From: JBHIBD01 sp046758865
GTDB lineage: Bacteria; Planctomycetota; Brocadiia; Brocadiales; Bathyanammoxibiaceae
DNA: 6,766 nt
Reading direction: 5' to 3'
Assembly (NCBI GenBank): GCA_046758865.1
Contig: JBHIBD010000093.1
Location: forward strand, 1 to 6,766
In this document: piece after piece, positions 1 through 5,522 of the stretch
Position numbering within the stretch: the first letter of the stretch is position 1
How the letters are laid out: each line of letters opens with the position of its first letter
Position numbers and translations under genes: made by a program
Notes under the pieces: generated by a model
Told to the model about the DNA's origin: nothing
The model's database searches: none
What the model saw: the letters and a program-made list of their open reading frames with translations, nothing else

Positions 1-810
1 ATACTCCTCTATCGAAACCGTTCGCCCATCTCTGAGTCTGGCAAACCTGCCGAAATCGCTCAGGGTCTCCAGGGTCTCTTTGTCCAATACAGGCCCATCC
101 ACACAAACCCGCAGCCCGTCACAACTGCACTGGCCACATAGACCTATACCGCACTTCATATACCTCTCCAGGGAGGCCTGCATGGGGAGCCCGTGCCTCC
201 GTGCAAGCTCAAATACCTTATACATCATTGGCTCAGGGCCACAAACATAAAGGGTCATAACACCAAATCGCTTGCAAAGGGCCTCAAGGTCATCCGTAGG
301 TAGTCCTTTTGTTCCAACCGACCCGTCCTCTGTATATACAGTCATGTCCCTGAACTTCTCTCTCTCACGGTAGAGGAGCTCCGAACCCGTCTTTGCCCCC
401 TGTATTATAATCCCCCTTTTTAGCCCATCCACAAGCACCGCAAGGGTGGCCATGCCGACACCCCCGCCTATAATGCAAATATTGCCTTTATTTATGGTAA
501 ACGGCCTCCCAAAGGGGCCTCTTACGCCCAATATATCCCCAACATTCATCTGGTGGAGCCTCCGGGTAAACCTACCCCTGCAAGCCACCGTTACCCCAAA
601 AAAATCCTCGCCGTGATAGGAGAGGCTGAAGGGCTTCTCGTCGAGACCGGGTATCCACAGCATGATAAACTGCCCCGGCTGATATTCAATTTTACCCCTA
701 AAGAAGAAGCTCCTTGCCGTGCCAGACTCTTCTACTATCCTGTCTATCCTTACAATAGAAGGCTCAAGCACGTTAAAGGCAGATTCGTCACTGTTCGGGG
801 TGTAACTCAT
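1..810 (-). CDS. pyrK: Dihydroorotate dehydrogenase class 1B, electron-transfer subunit (C-terminus cut by window edge)
   Basis: Cytosolic flavo-iron-sulfur subunit that passes electrons from PyrD-bound FMN through a [2Fe-2S] cluster and FAD to NAD+, in pyrimidine synthesis. The 270 visible codons stay open to the left edge, so the protein is only slightly incomplete (family about 250-280 residues). Seen in order: a ferredoxin-reductase-like FAD domain (about 15-105) with EKPFS at 58-62 and GPFG at 98-101; an NAD-binding segment GGGVG at 115-119 and CGPEPMM at 190-196; then a C-terminal cluster motif C220-x4-C225-x2-C228-x7-C236, with an extra C230. The cysteine pattern is the PyrK signature and separates it from other ferredoxin reductases. 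The ATG at 808-810 overlaps the end of pyrD by 23 bp and is preceded by AGGGG six bases away, which supports this start although the N-terminus is about 15 residues longer than in compact homologues. It is expressed from the pyrD promoter, probably by translational coupling. Confidence 0.95.
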   Translation of the reverse strand, partial: MSYTPNSDESAFNVLEPSIVRIDRIVEESGTARSFFFRGKIEYQPGQFIMLWIPGLDEKPFSLSYHGEDFFGVTVACRGRFTRRLHQMNVGDILGVRGPFGRPFTINKGNICIIGGGVGMATLAVLVDGLKRGIIIQGAKTGSELLYREREKFRDMTVYTEDGSVGTKGLPTDDLEALCKRFGVMTLYVCGPEPMMYKVFELARRHGLPMQASLERYMKCGIGLCGQCSCDGLRVCVDGPVLDKETLETLSDFGRFARLRDGRTVSIEEY

Positions 811-1723
811 GGGCAGCCCCTATAAGCTCTTGTACAGAACTATAGTTATTTCCCTCCATCCACTCTTCCATCTCCCTGCAAACCGCAGAGAACACATCCA
901 CACCGCGGGTACAAACAGCAGTACCTATGCCCACCGCCCTGGCACCTGCCATGAGCATTTCTATGGCATGTCTTCCTGTGGACACGCCTCCCGTGCCGAT
1001 TATCGGTATGCGCACCGATTCGTATATATCGTATACACACCTAACTGCAATGGGTCTCAGGGCCGGGCCAGAAATGCCGCCCACTTTGAAATCCAGAACC
1101 GGGCGTCTAGCCTCTATATTTATTATCATCCCCGGGCCCATAGTGTTTGTGGCTGTTATACCATCAGCCCCCGACTCCTCAGCAGCCTTCGCCACACTTG
1201 CTATATCTGGCGTATCGGGGGATAGTTTTACAAAGATGGGTATGCTTGTCACCCTCCTCACGGCAGAGGTAACCTGTCTTGTGTAACTTGGGGTATTCTG
1301 TCCTGCCATCATCCCAAAACCGGGCGTGTGTGGACATGAAAGTGATATCTCTATTGCGGCAAAACCCTGGCCCCACAGCCCATCTACCACCTTTACAAAG
1401 TCTCCCACACCACTACCGATAACGCTGGCTATTACCGGTACACCCACATTCTCCAGGTCCTTAAACTCCTGCGCTGACTCACGCATACCCGGATTTGAGT
1501 AGCCCACTGCATTAAGAAGACCTGCCTCAAAACCTACCGTTATGGGGTTATTATGTCCAGGCATGGGGTCGAGGCTTACTGACTTCGTGGTAACTGCACC
1601 GGCACCTGCCCTTGCCACCATCTGGAGGAGCGACTTGCTGGTGCCAAGGACGCCCGATGCAAGTACCGTAGGATTACCGAGCTCTATCCCACAGAGTTCT
1701 GTAGATAGGTCAACGGCCGCCAT
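788..1723 (-). CDS. pyrD: Dihydroorotate dehydrogenase class 1B, catalytic subunit
   Basis: FMN enzyme of the cytosol that oxidises dihydroorotate to orotate, the fourth step of UMP synthesis; class 1B partners PyrK. Numbering from the ATG at 1723 (311 residues, normal length): T-T-K-S near 45-48 supplies the FMN/orotate lysine, N-A-V-G-Y-S-N-P-G near 71-79 is the substrate loop, S-C-P near 129-131 holds the catalytic base cysteine that marks class 1 (class 2 uses serine), V-K-L-S near 165-168 and T-N-T near 192-194 bind FMN/orotate, and G-G-I-S-G-P near 215-220 and G-T-G-G-V near 243-247 form the phosphate site. The frame can be extended to a GTG at 1729, but the ATG at 1723 fits the family N-terminus and falls exactly at the predicted transcription start. 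No Shine-Dalgarno sequence is visible. First gene of a pyrD-pyrK unit. Confidence 0.97.
   Translation of the reverse strand: MAAVDLSTELCGIELGNPTVLASGVLGTSKSLLQMVARAGAGAVTTKSVSLDPMPGHNNPITVGFEAGLLNAVGYSNPGMRESAQEFKDLENVGVPVIASVIGSGVGDFVKVVDGLWGQGFAAIEISLSCPHTPGFGMMAGQNTPSYTRQVTSAVRRVTSIPIFVKLSPDTPDIASVAKAAEESGADGITATNTMGPGMIINIEARRPVLDFKVGGISGPALRPIAVRCVYDIYESVRIPIIGTGGVSTGRHAIEMLMAGARAVGIGTAVCTRGVDVFSAVCREMEEWMEGNNYSSVQELIGAAHELHPEQ
817..821 (-). promoter_or_regulatory. pyrK ribosome binding site inside pyrD
   Basis: AGGGG on the minus strand, six bases before the pyrK ATG and wholly within the last codons of pyrD. It selects the overlapping ATG at 810 as the pyrK start and suggests that ribosomes ending pyrD restart on pyrK, which would help make the two subunits in equal amounts. 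Confidence 0.6.
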
Positions 1724-1729
1724 GGGCAC

Positions 1730-1757
1730 AGTATAACAAAATGTTGCCCTTTGGCAA
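1730..1757 (-). promoter_or_regulatory. pyrDK promoter, apparently giving a leaderless mRNA
   Basis: On the minus strand, TTGCCA (1752-1757), a 16-base spacer and TATACT (1730-1735) make a sigma70-type promoter. Only six bases (GTGCCC) separate the -10 box from the pyrD ATG, so the expected start of transcription is the A of that ATG. The missing Shine-Dalgarno sequence agrees with a leaderless message. The promoter is embedded in the dyad at 1733-1768, so it is probably controlled. Confidence 0.6.
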
Positions 1758-1768
1758 GGGATTGTTAT
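1733..1768. promoter_or_regulatory. Concentric dyad over the pyrDK promoter, candidate operator
   Basis: Two inverted repeats share the same centre (between 1750 and 1751): outer arms ATAACAA (1733-1739) and TTGTTAT (1762-1768), inner arms TTGCC (1744-1748) and GGCAA (1753-1757), with four bases between inner and outer arm on both sides. The left outer arm overlaps the -10 box and the right inner arm is most of the -35 box. It lies upstream of the predicted start sites of both flanking genes, so it is unlikely to act as RNA (attenuator or terminator) and is best read as a DNA-binding site for a dimeric regulator. The regulator is unknown. Confidence 0.5.
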
Positions 1769-1769
1769 C

Positions 1770-1784
1770 GGCCCGGCAAGGGCC
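1770..1784. repeat. GC-rich inverted repeat next to the pyrDK dyad
   Basis: GGCCC (1770-1774) and GGGCC (1780-1784) flank the 5-base centre GGCAA. The octamer GGCAAGGG occurs here (1775-1782) and in the adjacent dyad (1753-1760), 22 bp apart, about two helical turns. There is no adjacent T-tract for either strand and no gene ends here, so it is not an obvious terminator. It may be an auxiliary protein-binding site. Confidence 0.35.
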
Positions 1785-1834
1785 TTTACCTCCTGTCACA
1801 AGTGCCCTATCCCTGCAGTACATCATATTTTCCT

Positions 1835-1863
1835 TTGAATTGTAGTAAGATAAATAATATAAT
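1835..1863 (+). promoter_or_regulatory. Promoter of the rubrerythrin-like gene
   Basis: TTGAAT (1835-1840), a 17-base spacer and a perfect TATAAT (1858-1863). Transcription should start near 1870, leaving a leader of about 60 bases before the ATG at 1931. The -10 box overlaps the first copy of the TAAATAATAT repeat, suggesting control at this point. Confidence 0.6.
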
Positions 1864-1884
1864 TTGGTGTTACCTAAATAATAT
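1851..1884. repeat. Direct repeat TAAATAATAT around the rubrerythrin-like gene's start of transcription
   Basis: TAAATAATAT is present at 1851-1860 and again at 1875-1884, 24 bp apart. The first copy extends into an AT-rich near-palindrome (1852-1865, AAAT-n-ATAT-n-ATTT) covering the -10 box; the second lies just past the expected transcription start. The arrangement resembles paired operator sites; an oxidative-stress or metal regulator would suit the gene, but that is inference and AT-rich repeats can arise by chance. Confidence 0.35.
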
Positions 1885-1930
1885 TGAACAATAGCCATAA
1901 CCAAAGACCTGGGAAAGGGTTTTCGTCTAC

Positions 1931-2380
1931 ATGTCGATTACGATAGATGATATAATTAAACTCGCCATTGAAAAGGAAGATAATGCCTACAAACTCTACA
2001 GCGGGGTGTTGGACAAAATAAATGACCCCGGTGCCAAGGCCATGATCTCTCAGCTTGCCAAAGAAGAGCTTGAGCACAAGGAGGCCCTGGAAAAGCTCGA
2101 TGTAGAGAAGGTAAAGAAGGTGGAACCCCAAAAGATAGAAGACCTAAAGATAGCAGAATTTCTGCAAGACAGGGAGATCAGGGATACGTCCAGCCTTCAG
2201 GATGTGCTTGTCTTTGCGATGAAGCGTGAGAAAGAGGCCTATGAATTCTACTCCAAGTTCGCAGCTGAAATGGTTGACCCTGATATCAAGAACGTCCTGG
2301 AATCATTCGCTCAGCAGGAGAAAAAACACAAGAGAGACATAGAGGCCTTTTATGACGACGTTATCTACCAGGAAGATTAG
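1931..2380 (+). CDS. Rubrerythrin-family ferritin-like diiron protein without rubredoxin domain
   Basis: A 149-residue, probably cytosolic four-helix protein of the rubrerythrin/ferritin-like superfamily. Two pseudo-symmetric halves each carry the carboxylate-plus-ExxH pattern of a diiron site: E14/E16 with E46-x-x-H49 in the first half, and E100/E102 with E130-x-x-H133 in the second, joined by a charged linker at about 57-88. It ends straight after the second half, so the C-terminal rubredoxin domain with paired CxxC motifs found in classical rubrerythrin is absent. Members of the superfamily reduce peroxide or handle iron; which applies here cannot be read from sequence. It is a single-gene unit with its own promoter. 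The start is the ATG at 1931, with AAGGG 11 bases upstream, a slightly long spacing. It converges with the SDR gene, leaving 10 bp and no visible terminator. Confidence 0.85.
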   Translation: MSITIDDIIKLAIEKEDNAYKLYSGVLDKINDPGAKAMISQLAKEELEHKEALEKLDVEKVKKVEPQKIEDLKIAEFLQDREIRDTSSLQDVLVFAMKREKEAYEFYSKFAAEMVDPDIKNVLESFAQQEKKHKRDIEAFYDDVIYQED

Positions 2381-2390
2381 CGTTTATCTG

Positions 2391-3155
2391 CTATTGTATA
2401 GAAAACCCACCGTCCACAAATATGGTCTGCCCGGTGATGTAATCCGACCCCATCGCAGATAGGAAAATCACCGTCCCTGCAAGGTCCGAAGGTTGCCCAA
2501 TCCTCTTCATAGGTATCTTGCCCTCCAGCGCCTTTTTGACCTTGGGATCCTCCAGCATCTTCTTGGTTATCTCCGTCTCCATGGTCCCGGGTGCTATGGC
2601 ATTAACGGTAATGTTGTATTTGGCCCATTCTACGGCCAGAGCACGGGTGAGCTGTATAACACCCCCCTTGCTTGCGCAGTACGCCGATGAGTTTCTGGCC
2701 CCCAGTGCACCTATGGCAGCAGCCATGTTCACAACCTTCCCTCTCTGCCTCTCTACCATGTGTTTACCCACCGCCCTACAACAGAGATAAGTGCTTGTTA
2801 GATTGGTGTTGATTAGGTTAAACCAGTCCTCGGTAGTCGAGTCCACTATGGGCTTGCCTATATACGTTCCCACATTATTGACCAGAATGTCAATCTTTCC
2901 GAACTTTGCAAGGGCCTGACCGACCATCTTATCCACATCCCCTGGAACAGTAACATCGGCCGCTATCGTTAGGGTCTTCACGCCCATGTCCGCAATCTCC
3001 TTCTCGGCCTCTGCCAGCTTAACGGGCCCACGGGCTACCGTCACAATATCCGCACCTGCCTCCGCCAGGGCCATGGCCATACTCTTGCCGAGGCCCCTGC
3101 TTGCACCCGTCACCAAAGCCACCTGGCCCCTCAGTTCAAACAGTTCCATGCACAT
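2391..3155 (-). CDS. Short-chain dehydrogenase/reductase (FabG-like) with altered catalytic serine
   Basis: Classical SDR of 254 residues, the usual length, expected to be a cytosolic NAD(P)-dependent oxidoreductase acting on a carbonyl or hydroxyl group; the substrate is unknown. Seen: dinucleotide motif TGASRGLG (16-23), A-D-V near 66-68, N-N-V-G (93-96), active-site N118, Y159 and K163 in Y-C-A-S-K, P-G at 189-190, and the usual C-terminal end V-D-G-G-F. The catalytic serine expected 13 residues before the tyrosine is alanine: 145-147 are A-A-A, codon 146 being GCT at 2718-2720. R42 after the second strand hints at NADP(H). FabG itself is one possibility, but there is no acyl-carrier or fatty-acid gene nearby, so no symbol is given. 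It lies 16 bp after the cytochrome c gene on the same strand and is probably co-transcribed. ATG 3155 is preferred over ATG 3149 because a weak AGG lies nine bases upstream of it. Confidence 0.88.
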   Translation of the reverse strand: MCMELFELRGQVALVTGASRGLGKSMAMALAEAGADIVTVARGPVKLAEAEKEIADMGVKTLTIAADVTVPGDVDKMVGQALAKFGKIDILVNNVGTYIGKPIVDSTTEDWFNLINTNLTSTYLCCRAVGKHMVERQRGKVVNMAAAIGALGARNSSAYCASKGGVIQLTRALAVEWAKYNITVNAIAPGTMETEITKKMLEDPKVKKALEGKIPMKRIGQPSDLAGTVIFLSAMGSDYITGQTIFVDGGFSIQ

Positions 3156-3171
3156 GGTCTAGTGCCTATGC

Positions 3172-3528
3172 TTATCTGGATGGAAATCCACGGACATAAG
3201 CCACAAGGGCCCTTATCTCCTCCTCACTCAATTTATCTTTAAAGGAAAACATCCTGTCGGGCGAGCCATTTTTTATCTGTTCTATCATCCGTTCATCTGT
3301 TTTTCTGGCCTGCCACTCGGCGTCAGTAAAGTCTGGAAACTCTACCCCTTCTGCCATTGCCGCCAACTGTTTTCCCAAATCTGTACCTCTTCCATCTTCC
3401 CCATGACAGGGTATGCAGTGAGTCTTAAATAGTGACGCTGCATCAACCTCTGCCCTGGTATACACCGGGGTATACAAACAAATAACCGCCCAACATGTAA
3501 GTACAATTACAGGCAGGACACCTCTCAT
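3172..3528 (-). CDS. Exported monoheme class I cytochrome c
   Basis: Small electron carrier of 118 residues. Residues 4-20 form a hydrophobic signal segment after M-R; cleavage after the T-R-A at 24-26 is plausible, giving a soluble periplasmic protein of about 92 residues, although an uncleaved membrane anchor cannot be excluded. The heme site is C38-I-P-C41-H42, followed by G-E-D-G-R-G-T as in cytochrome c class I / CccA-like proteins. The likely sixth heme ligand is M93 in D-R-M-F-S-F-K, before the conserved C-terminal helix L-S-E-E-E-I-R-A-L-V-A-Y-V-R. The ATG at 3528 has a strong Shine-Dalgarno sequence (GAGGGGGG, 3533-3540) four bases upstream. First gene of a unit with the SDR gene; no partner oxidase or reductase complex lies in the window, so its redox partner is unknown. 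Confidence 0.93.
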   Translation of the reverse strand: MRGVLPVIVLTCWAVICLYTPVYTRAEVDAASLFKTHCIPCHGEDGRGTDLGKQLAAMAEGVEFPDFTDAEWQARKTDERMIEQIKNGSPDRMFSFKDKLSEEEIRALVAYVRGFPSR

Positions 3529-3580
3529 TTGACCCCCCTCTCTACAGAATATGGCTTAGCCGTTTAGTAGGATAAAGCAA

Positions 3581-3609
3581 ATTTTAGCAAGAAACGCAGA
3601 CAAAATCAA
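3581..3609 (-). promoter_or_regulatory. Promoter of the cytochrome c - SDR unit
   Basis: On the minus strand, TTGATT (3604-3609), a 17-base spacer ending in TGC, and TAAAAT (3581-3586), which makes an extended -10 element. Transcription should start near 3574 with a leader of about 45 bases. Its -35 box lies only nine bases from the -35 box of the divergent membrane-protein promoter. Confidence 0.5.
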
Positions 3610-3618
3610 CTTAAAGAC

Positions 3619-3646
3619 TTGAAGGGTGAACTTTATCTGTTACAAT
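3619..3646 (+). promoter_or_regulatory. Promoter of the AglD/YbhN-family gene
   Basis: TTGAAG (3619-3624), a 16-base spacer and TACAAT (3641-3646); expected transcription start near 3653. This places the upstream in-frame GTG at 3626 outside the message and so argues for translation from the ATG at 3674. Confidence 0.5.
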
Positions 3647-3673
3647 TCACTAATCCTTGGGGGTAAAAAGCAT

Positions 3674-4756
3674 ATGACACCAAGCACAAAAGGTCTCTGG
3701 ATACTCTCCGGCCTATTTATAAGTGGTCTCTGTCTCTGGCTCTTTTTAAGGGACATAGAATGGGAAGAATTGTCCCTTGCACTGCAGGAAGCAAACTATA
3801 TTTACGTACTTCCTGCTGTTGCGATTATCTTTCTAACCTACCTAGTAAGGGTTACACGCTGGGAACTCCTCGTACTACCAATCAAGAAGGTGTCCTTCAT
3901 AAACGTCTTTTCTGCCACGGCCATCGGATTCATGGCAAACCACATCCTCCCTGCCAGGGCAGGGGAACTCATTAAGTGTGTAGTTCTCAGCAAGAAGGAA
4001 AATATGCGGACCACAGGGGTCTTTGCGACTGTGGTGATGGAAAGACTCCTGGATTCAGTAAGCCTAATTATCTTTGCCACAGTTGTGTTTGCCGTTATCT
4101 CACCCCACGGAGGTGAAGAGGCGTACTCTAGTGCCTATACATCCTCAAATCCTATACATGAAGCCCACGATACACACATCCTAGACCAATTAAAAAAGAG
4201 TATCGGTATACTGGGGGGGATATGTTTTGTTACTGTAGTCTCCCTCATCTTCTTGGACGTATACTCTCAGAAGACTATAGACCTCGTGGGCAAACTGTTC
4301 TTCTTCCTACCGCATACCATCAAGGACAAGATACTGTACCTGCTTGAGTCCTTTGTCCGAGGCATGAAGGTTCTGAAAAACGTCAGGCAGGTTCTCTGGT
4401 TATCCTTTCTTTCCTTTAGCCTGTGGATCTTATTTGTAGTCTCAATGATAATGCTTGGTTACTCATTTGGGATAGAACTGCCTTTTGCGGGAATGTGCTT
4501 TGTATGTATATGCATATCACTAGCAGTCGCCTTGCCCCAGGCACCTGCCTATATAGGGGTTTTTCACTTCGCAGTTCAAAAGAGCCTTGAGCTCTTTCAG
4601 GTAGAGTTGTCTGCGGCCCAAAGCTTCGCTATAGTCTTGTGGGCAATAAACATCTTTACCTCCCTGATTATAGGGATGTTTTTTCTCTGGAAGGAGGGCC
4701 TAAGCTTTGGACAGATTATAAAAGAACAGGAGGTTTCAGATGAGAACACCGGGTAG
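3674..4756 (+). CDS. AglD/YbhN/MprF-flippase-like (UPF0104, LPG_synthase_TM) integral membrane protein
   Basis: A 360-residue inner-membrane protein with roughly eight hydrophobic segments (about 8-25, 43-58, 74-90, 115-143, 176-196, 240-264, 270-286 and 315-338). Family marks are R59-x-x-R62-W63, N89-x-x-L-P-A-R-A-G-E98 and E123-R-L-L-D127, then P288-Q-A-P-A-Y-I-G295, matching the P-x-x-P-G-x-x-G loop of the family. Relatives include the flippase half of MprF and archaeal AglD; the general role is thought to be lipid or lipid-linked substrate handling, but the substrate here is unknown. No soluble aminoacyl-transfer domain is attached, so it is not a full lysyl-phosphatidylglycerol synthase. 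The 143-173 loop is polar and holds four histidines. The frame is open to a GTG at 3626, but the promoter -10 box lies inside that extension, and GGGGG (3659-3663) precedes ATG 3674. Single-gene unit, divergent from cytochrome c. Confidence 0.85.
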   Translation: MTPSTKGLWILSGLFISGLCLWLFLRDIEWEELSLALQEANYIYVLPAVAIIFLTYLVRVTRWELLVLPIKKVSFINVFSATAIGFMANHILPARAGELIKCVVLSKKENMRTTGVFATVVMERLLDSVSLIIFATVVFAVISPHGGEEAYSSAYTSSNPIHEAHDTHILDQLKKSIGILGGICFVTVVSLIFLDVYSQKTIDLVGKLFFFLPHTIKDKILYLLESFVRGMKVLKNVRQVLWLSFLSFSLWILFVVSMIMLGYSFGIELPFAGMCFVCICISLAVALPQAPAYIGVFHFAVQKSLELFQVELSAAQSFAIVLWAINIFTSLIIGMFFLWKEGLSFGQIIKEQEVSDENTG

Positions 4757-4760
4757 GAAC

Positions 4761-4782
4761 CCTCAGCCTTCAGAGGTTTTTT
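4761..4782 (+). terminator. Rho-independent terminator of the AglD-like gene
   Basis: Five bases after the stop codon, CCTCAG (4761-4766) pairs with CAGAGG (4771-4776), with one A-A mismatch and a CCTT loop, followed at once by six T (4777-4782). The same CAGAGG can also pair with CCTCTG (4783-4788). The minus strand has no T-tract after either hairpin, so this ends only the plus-strand transcript and protects the convergent rhomboid gene. Confidence 0.6.
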
Positions 4783-4790
4783 CCTCTGTA

Positions 4791-5495
4791 TCACCGGATG
4801 TCTGTTGTTGAAAATCTCCTCTTGGGCAACACAAGCATAAGTACTATCCCAAAGACAAACCCACCTATGTGTGCCCACCACGCAACCCCGCCTCCGGCAT
4901 CCGTAGTTGCAGTGAAAGCTGCGGCACCATTAAAGAACTGGATAACGAACCAAAAACCCAACACCACCACAGCCGGCAATTCAAAGACCTGCCAAATAAA
5001 TCCGATAGGAATAATACATAACACCCTCGCCTTGGGGAAGGTAATCATATATGCCCCCAATACCCCTGCTATTGCACCGCTTGCTCCCACGCAGGGGATA
5101 TCAACGCTGGGGTTTGTGGCTACATGGACTGCACTAGCTATGACGCCGCACAGTAGGTAAAATCCAACAAACCTAAAGTGCCCCAATCTGTCCTCTATGT
5201 TGTCTCCAAATATCCACAAGTACCACATATTACCTAAGATGTGAATAGGCCCGCCGTGCAAAAACATGCTGGTAAGAAACGGTAAGAAGGTGTCCCTAAT
5301 GCTTGCCGGGTCGAGGCTGGGGTGGCCCAGGAAGAAGATTACCTTTATTGGCACAACCCCGTACTGGAAAATCAGGCCCTCAAGTGCGTCCCCAATCGCT
5401 ATTTCATAGATAAAAACTACTCCGTTGAGGCCAATTAAGGTTATAGTTACATAAGGGAATGTACCGGAGGGATTCTTGTCCCTAAATGGTATCAT
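4791..5495 (-). CDS. Rhomboid-family intramembrane serine protease
   Basis: A 234-residue membrane protein with the six-helix core of bacterial rhomboids (about 13-33, 84-98, 107-124, 136-152, 156-190 and 204-224). The serine-histidine dyad is complete: S139 in G-A-S-G (137-140) on helix 4 and H209 in A-H-I-G-G-F on helix 6. H85-x3-N89 on helix 2 supplies the oxyanion and packing residues, and the helix 1-2 loop carries the usual W-R-like segment as W-Y-L-W-I-F-G-D-N-I-E-D (91-102). Family members cut transmembrane or membrane-near segments of other proteins; the target here is unknown. There is no extra soluble domain apart from short termini. It is the last gene of the dtd-amidase-rhomboid run, starting 27 bp after the amidase stop, with a hairpin in that gap. 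The only Shine-Dalgarno candidate is AGG eight bases before the ATG, inside the hairpin. It converges on the AglD-like gene. Confidence 0.93.
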   Translation of the reverse strand: MIPFRDKNPSGTFPYVTITLIGLNGVVFIYEIAIGDALEGLIFQYGVVPIKVIFFLGHPSLDPASIRDTFLPFLTSMFLHGGPIHILGNMWYLWIFGDNIEDRLGHFRFVGFYLLCGVIASAVHVATNPSVDIPCVGASGAIAGVLGAYMITFPKARVLCIIPIGFIWQVFELPAVVVLGFWFVIQFFNGAAAFTATTDAGGGVAWWAHIGGFVFGIVLMLVLPKRRFSTTDIR

Positions 5496-5501
5496 AACGG
5501 T

Positions 5502-5520
5502 TGCCTGCCATTCACAGGCA
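5502..5520 (-). repeat. Small hairpin between amidase and rhomboid genes
   Basis: TGCCTG (5502-5507) and CAGGCA (5515-5520) form a perfect 6-bp stem with a 7-base loop. In the minus-strand message the 3' arm covers the only AGG near the rhomboid start. No T-tract follows, so it is not a terminator; it could dampen rhomboid translation or stabilise the upstream message. Confidence 0.35.
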
Positions 5521-5522
5521 CG

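Noticed and set aside
553..1286. Several plus-strand open frames opposite pyrK and pyrD
   Set aside because: They are antisense to strongly recognised pyrD/pyrK frames, have odd compositions rich in His, Tyr and Pro, and lack ribosome-binding sites and family motifs.
1720..1729. Shared GTGCCCATGG string at the pyrD and amidase start codons
   Set aside because: Ten shared bases at two starts are most simply chance; the two genes have different upstream arrangements (leaderless promoter versus AGGGG ribosome-binding site).
4771..4788. CAGAGG-T6-CCTCTG as a bidirectional terminator
   Set aside because: On the minus strand the hairpin is followed by A-A-G-G-C and no T-tract, so it is accepted only for the plus-strand gene.
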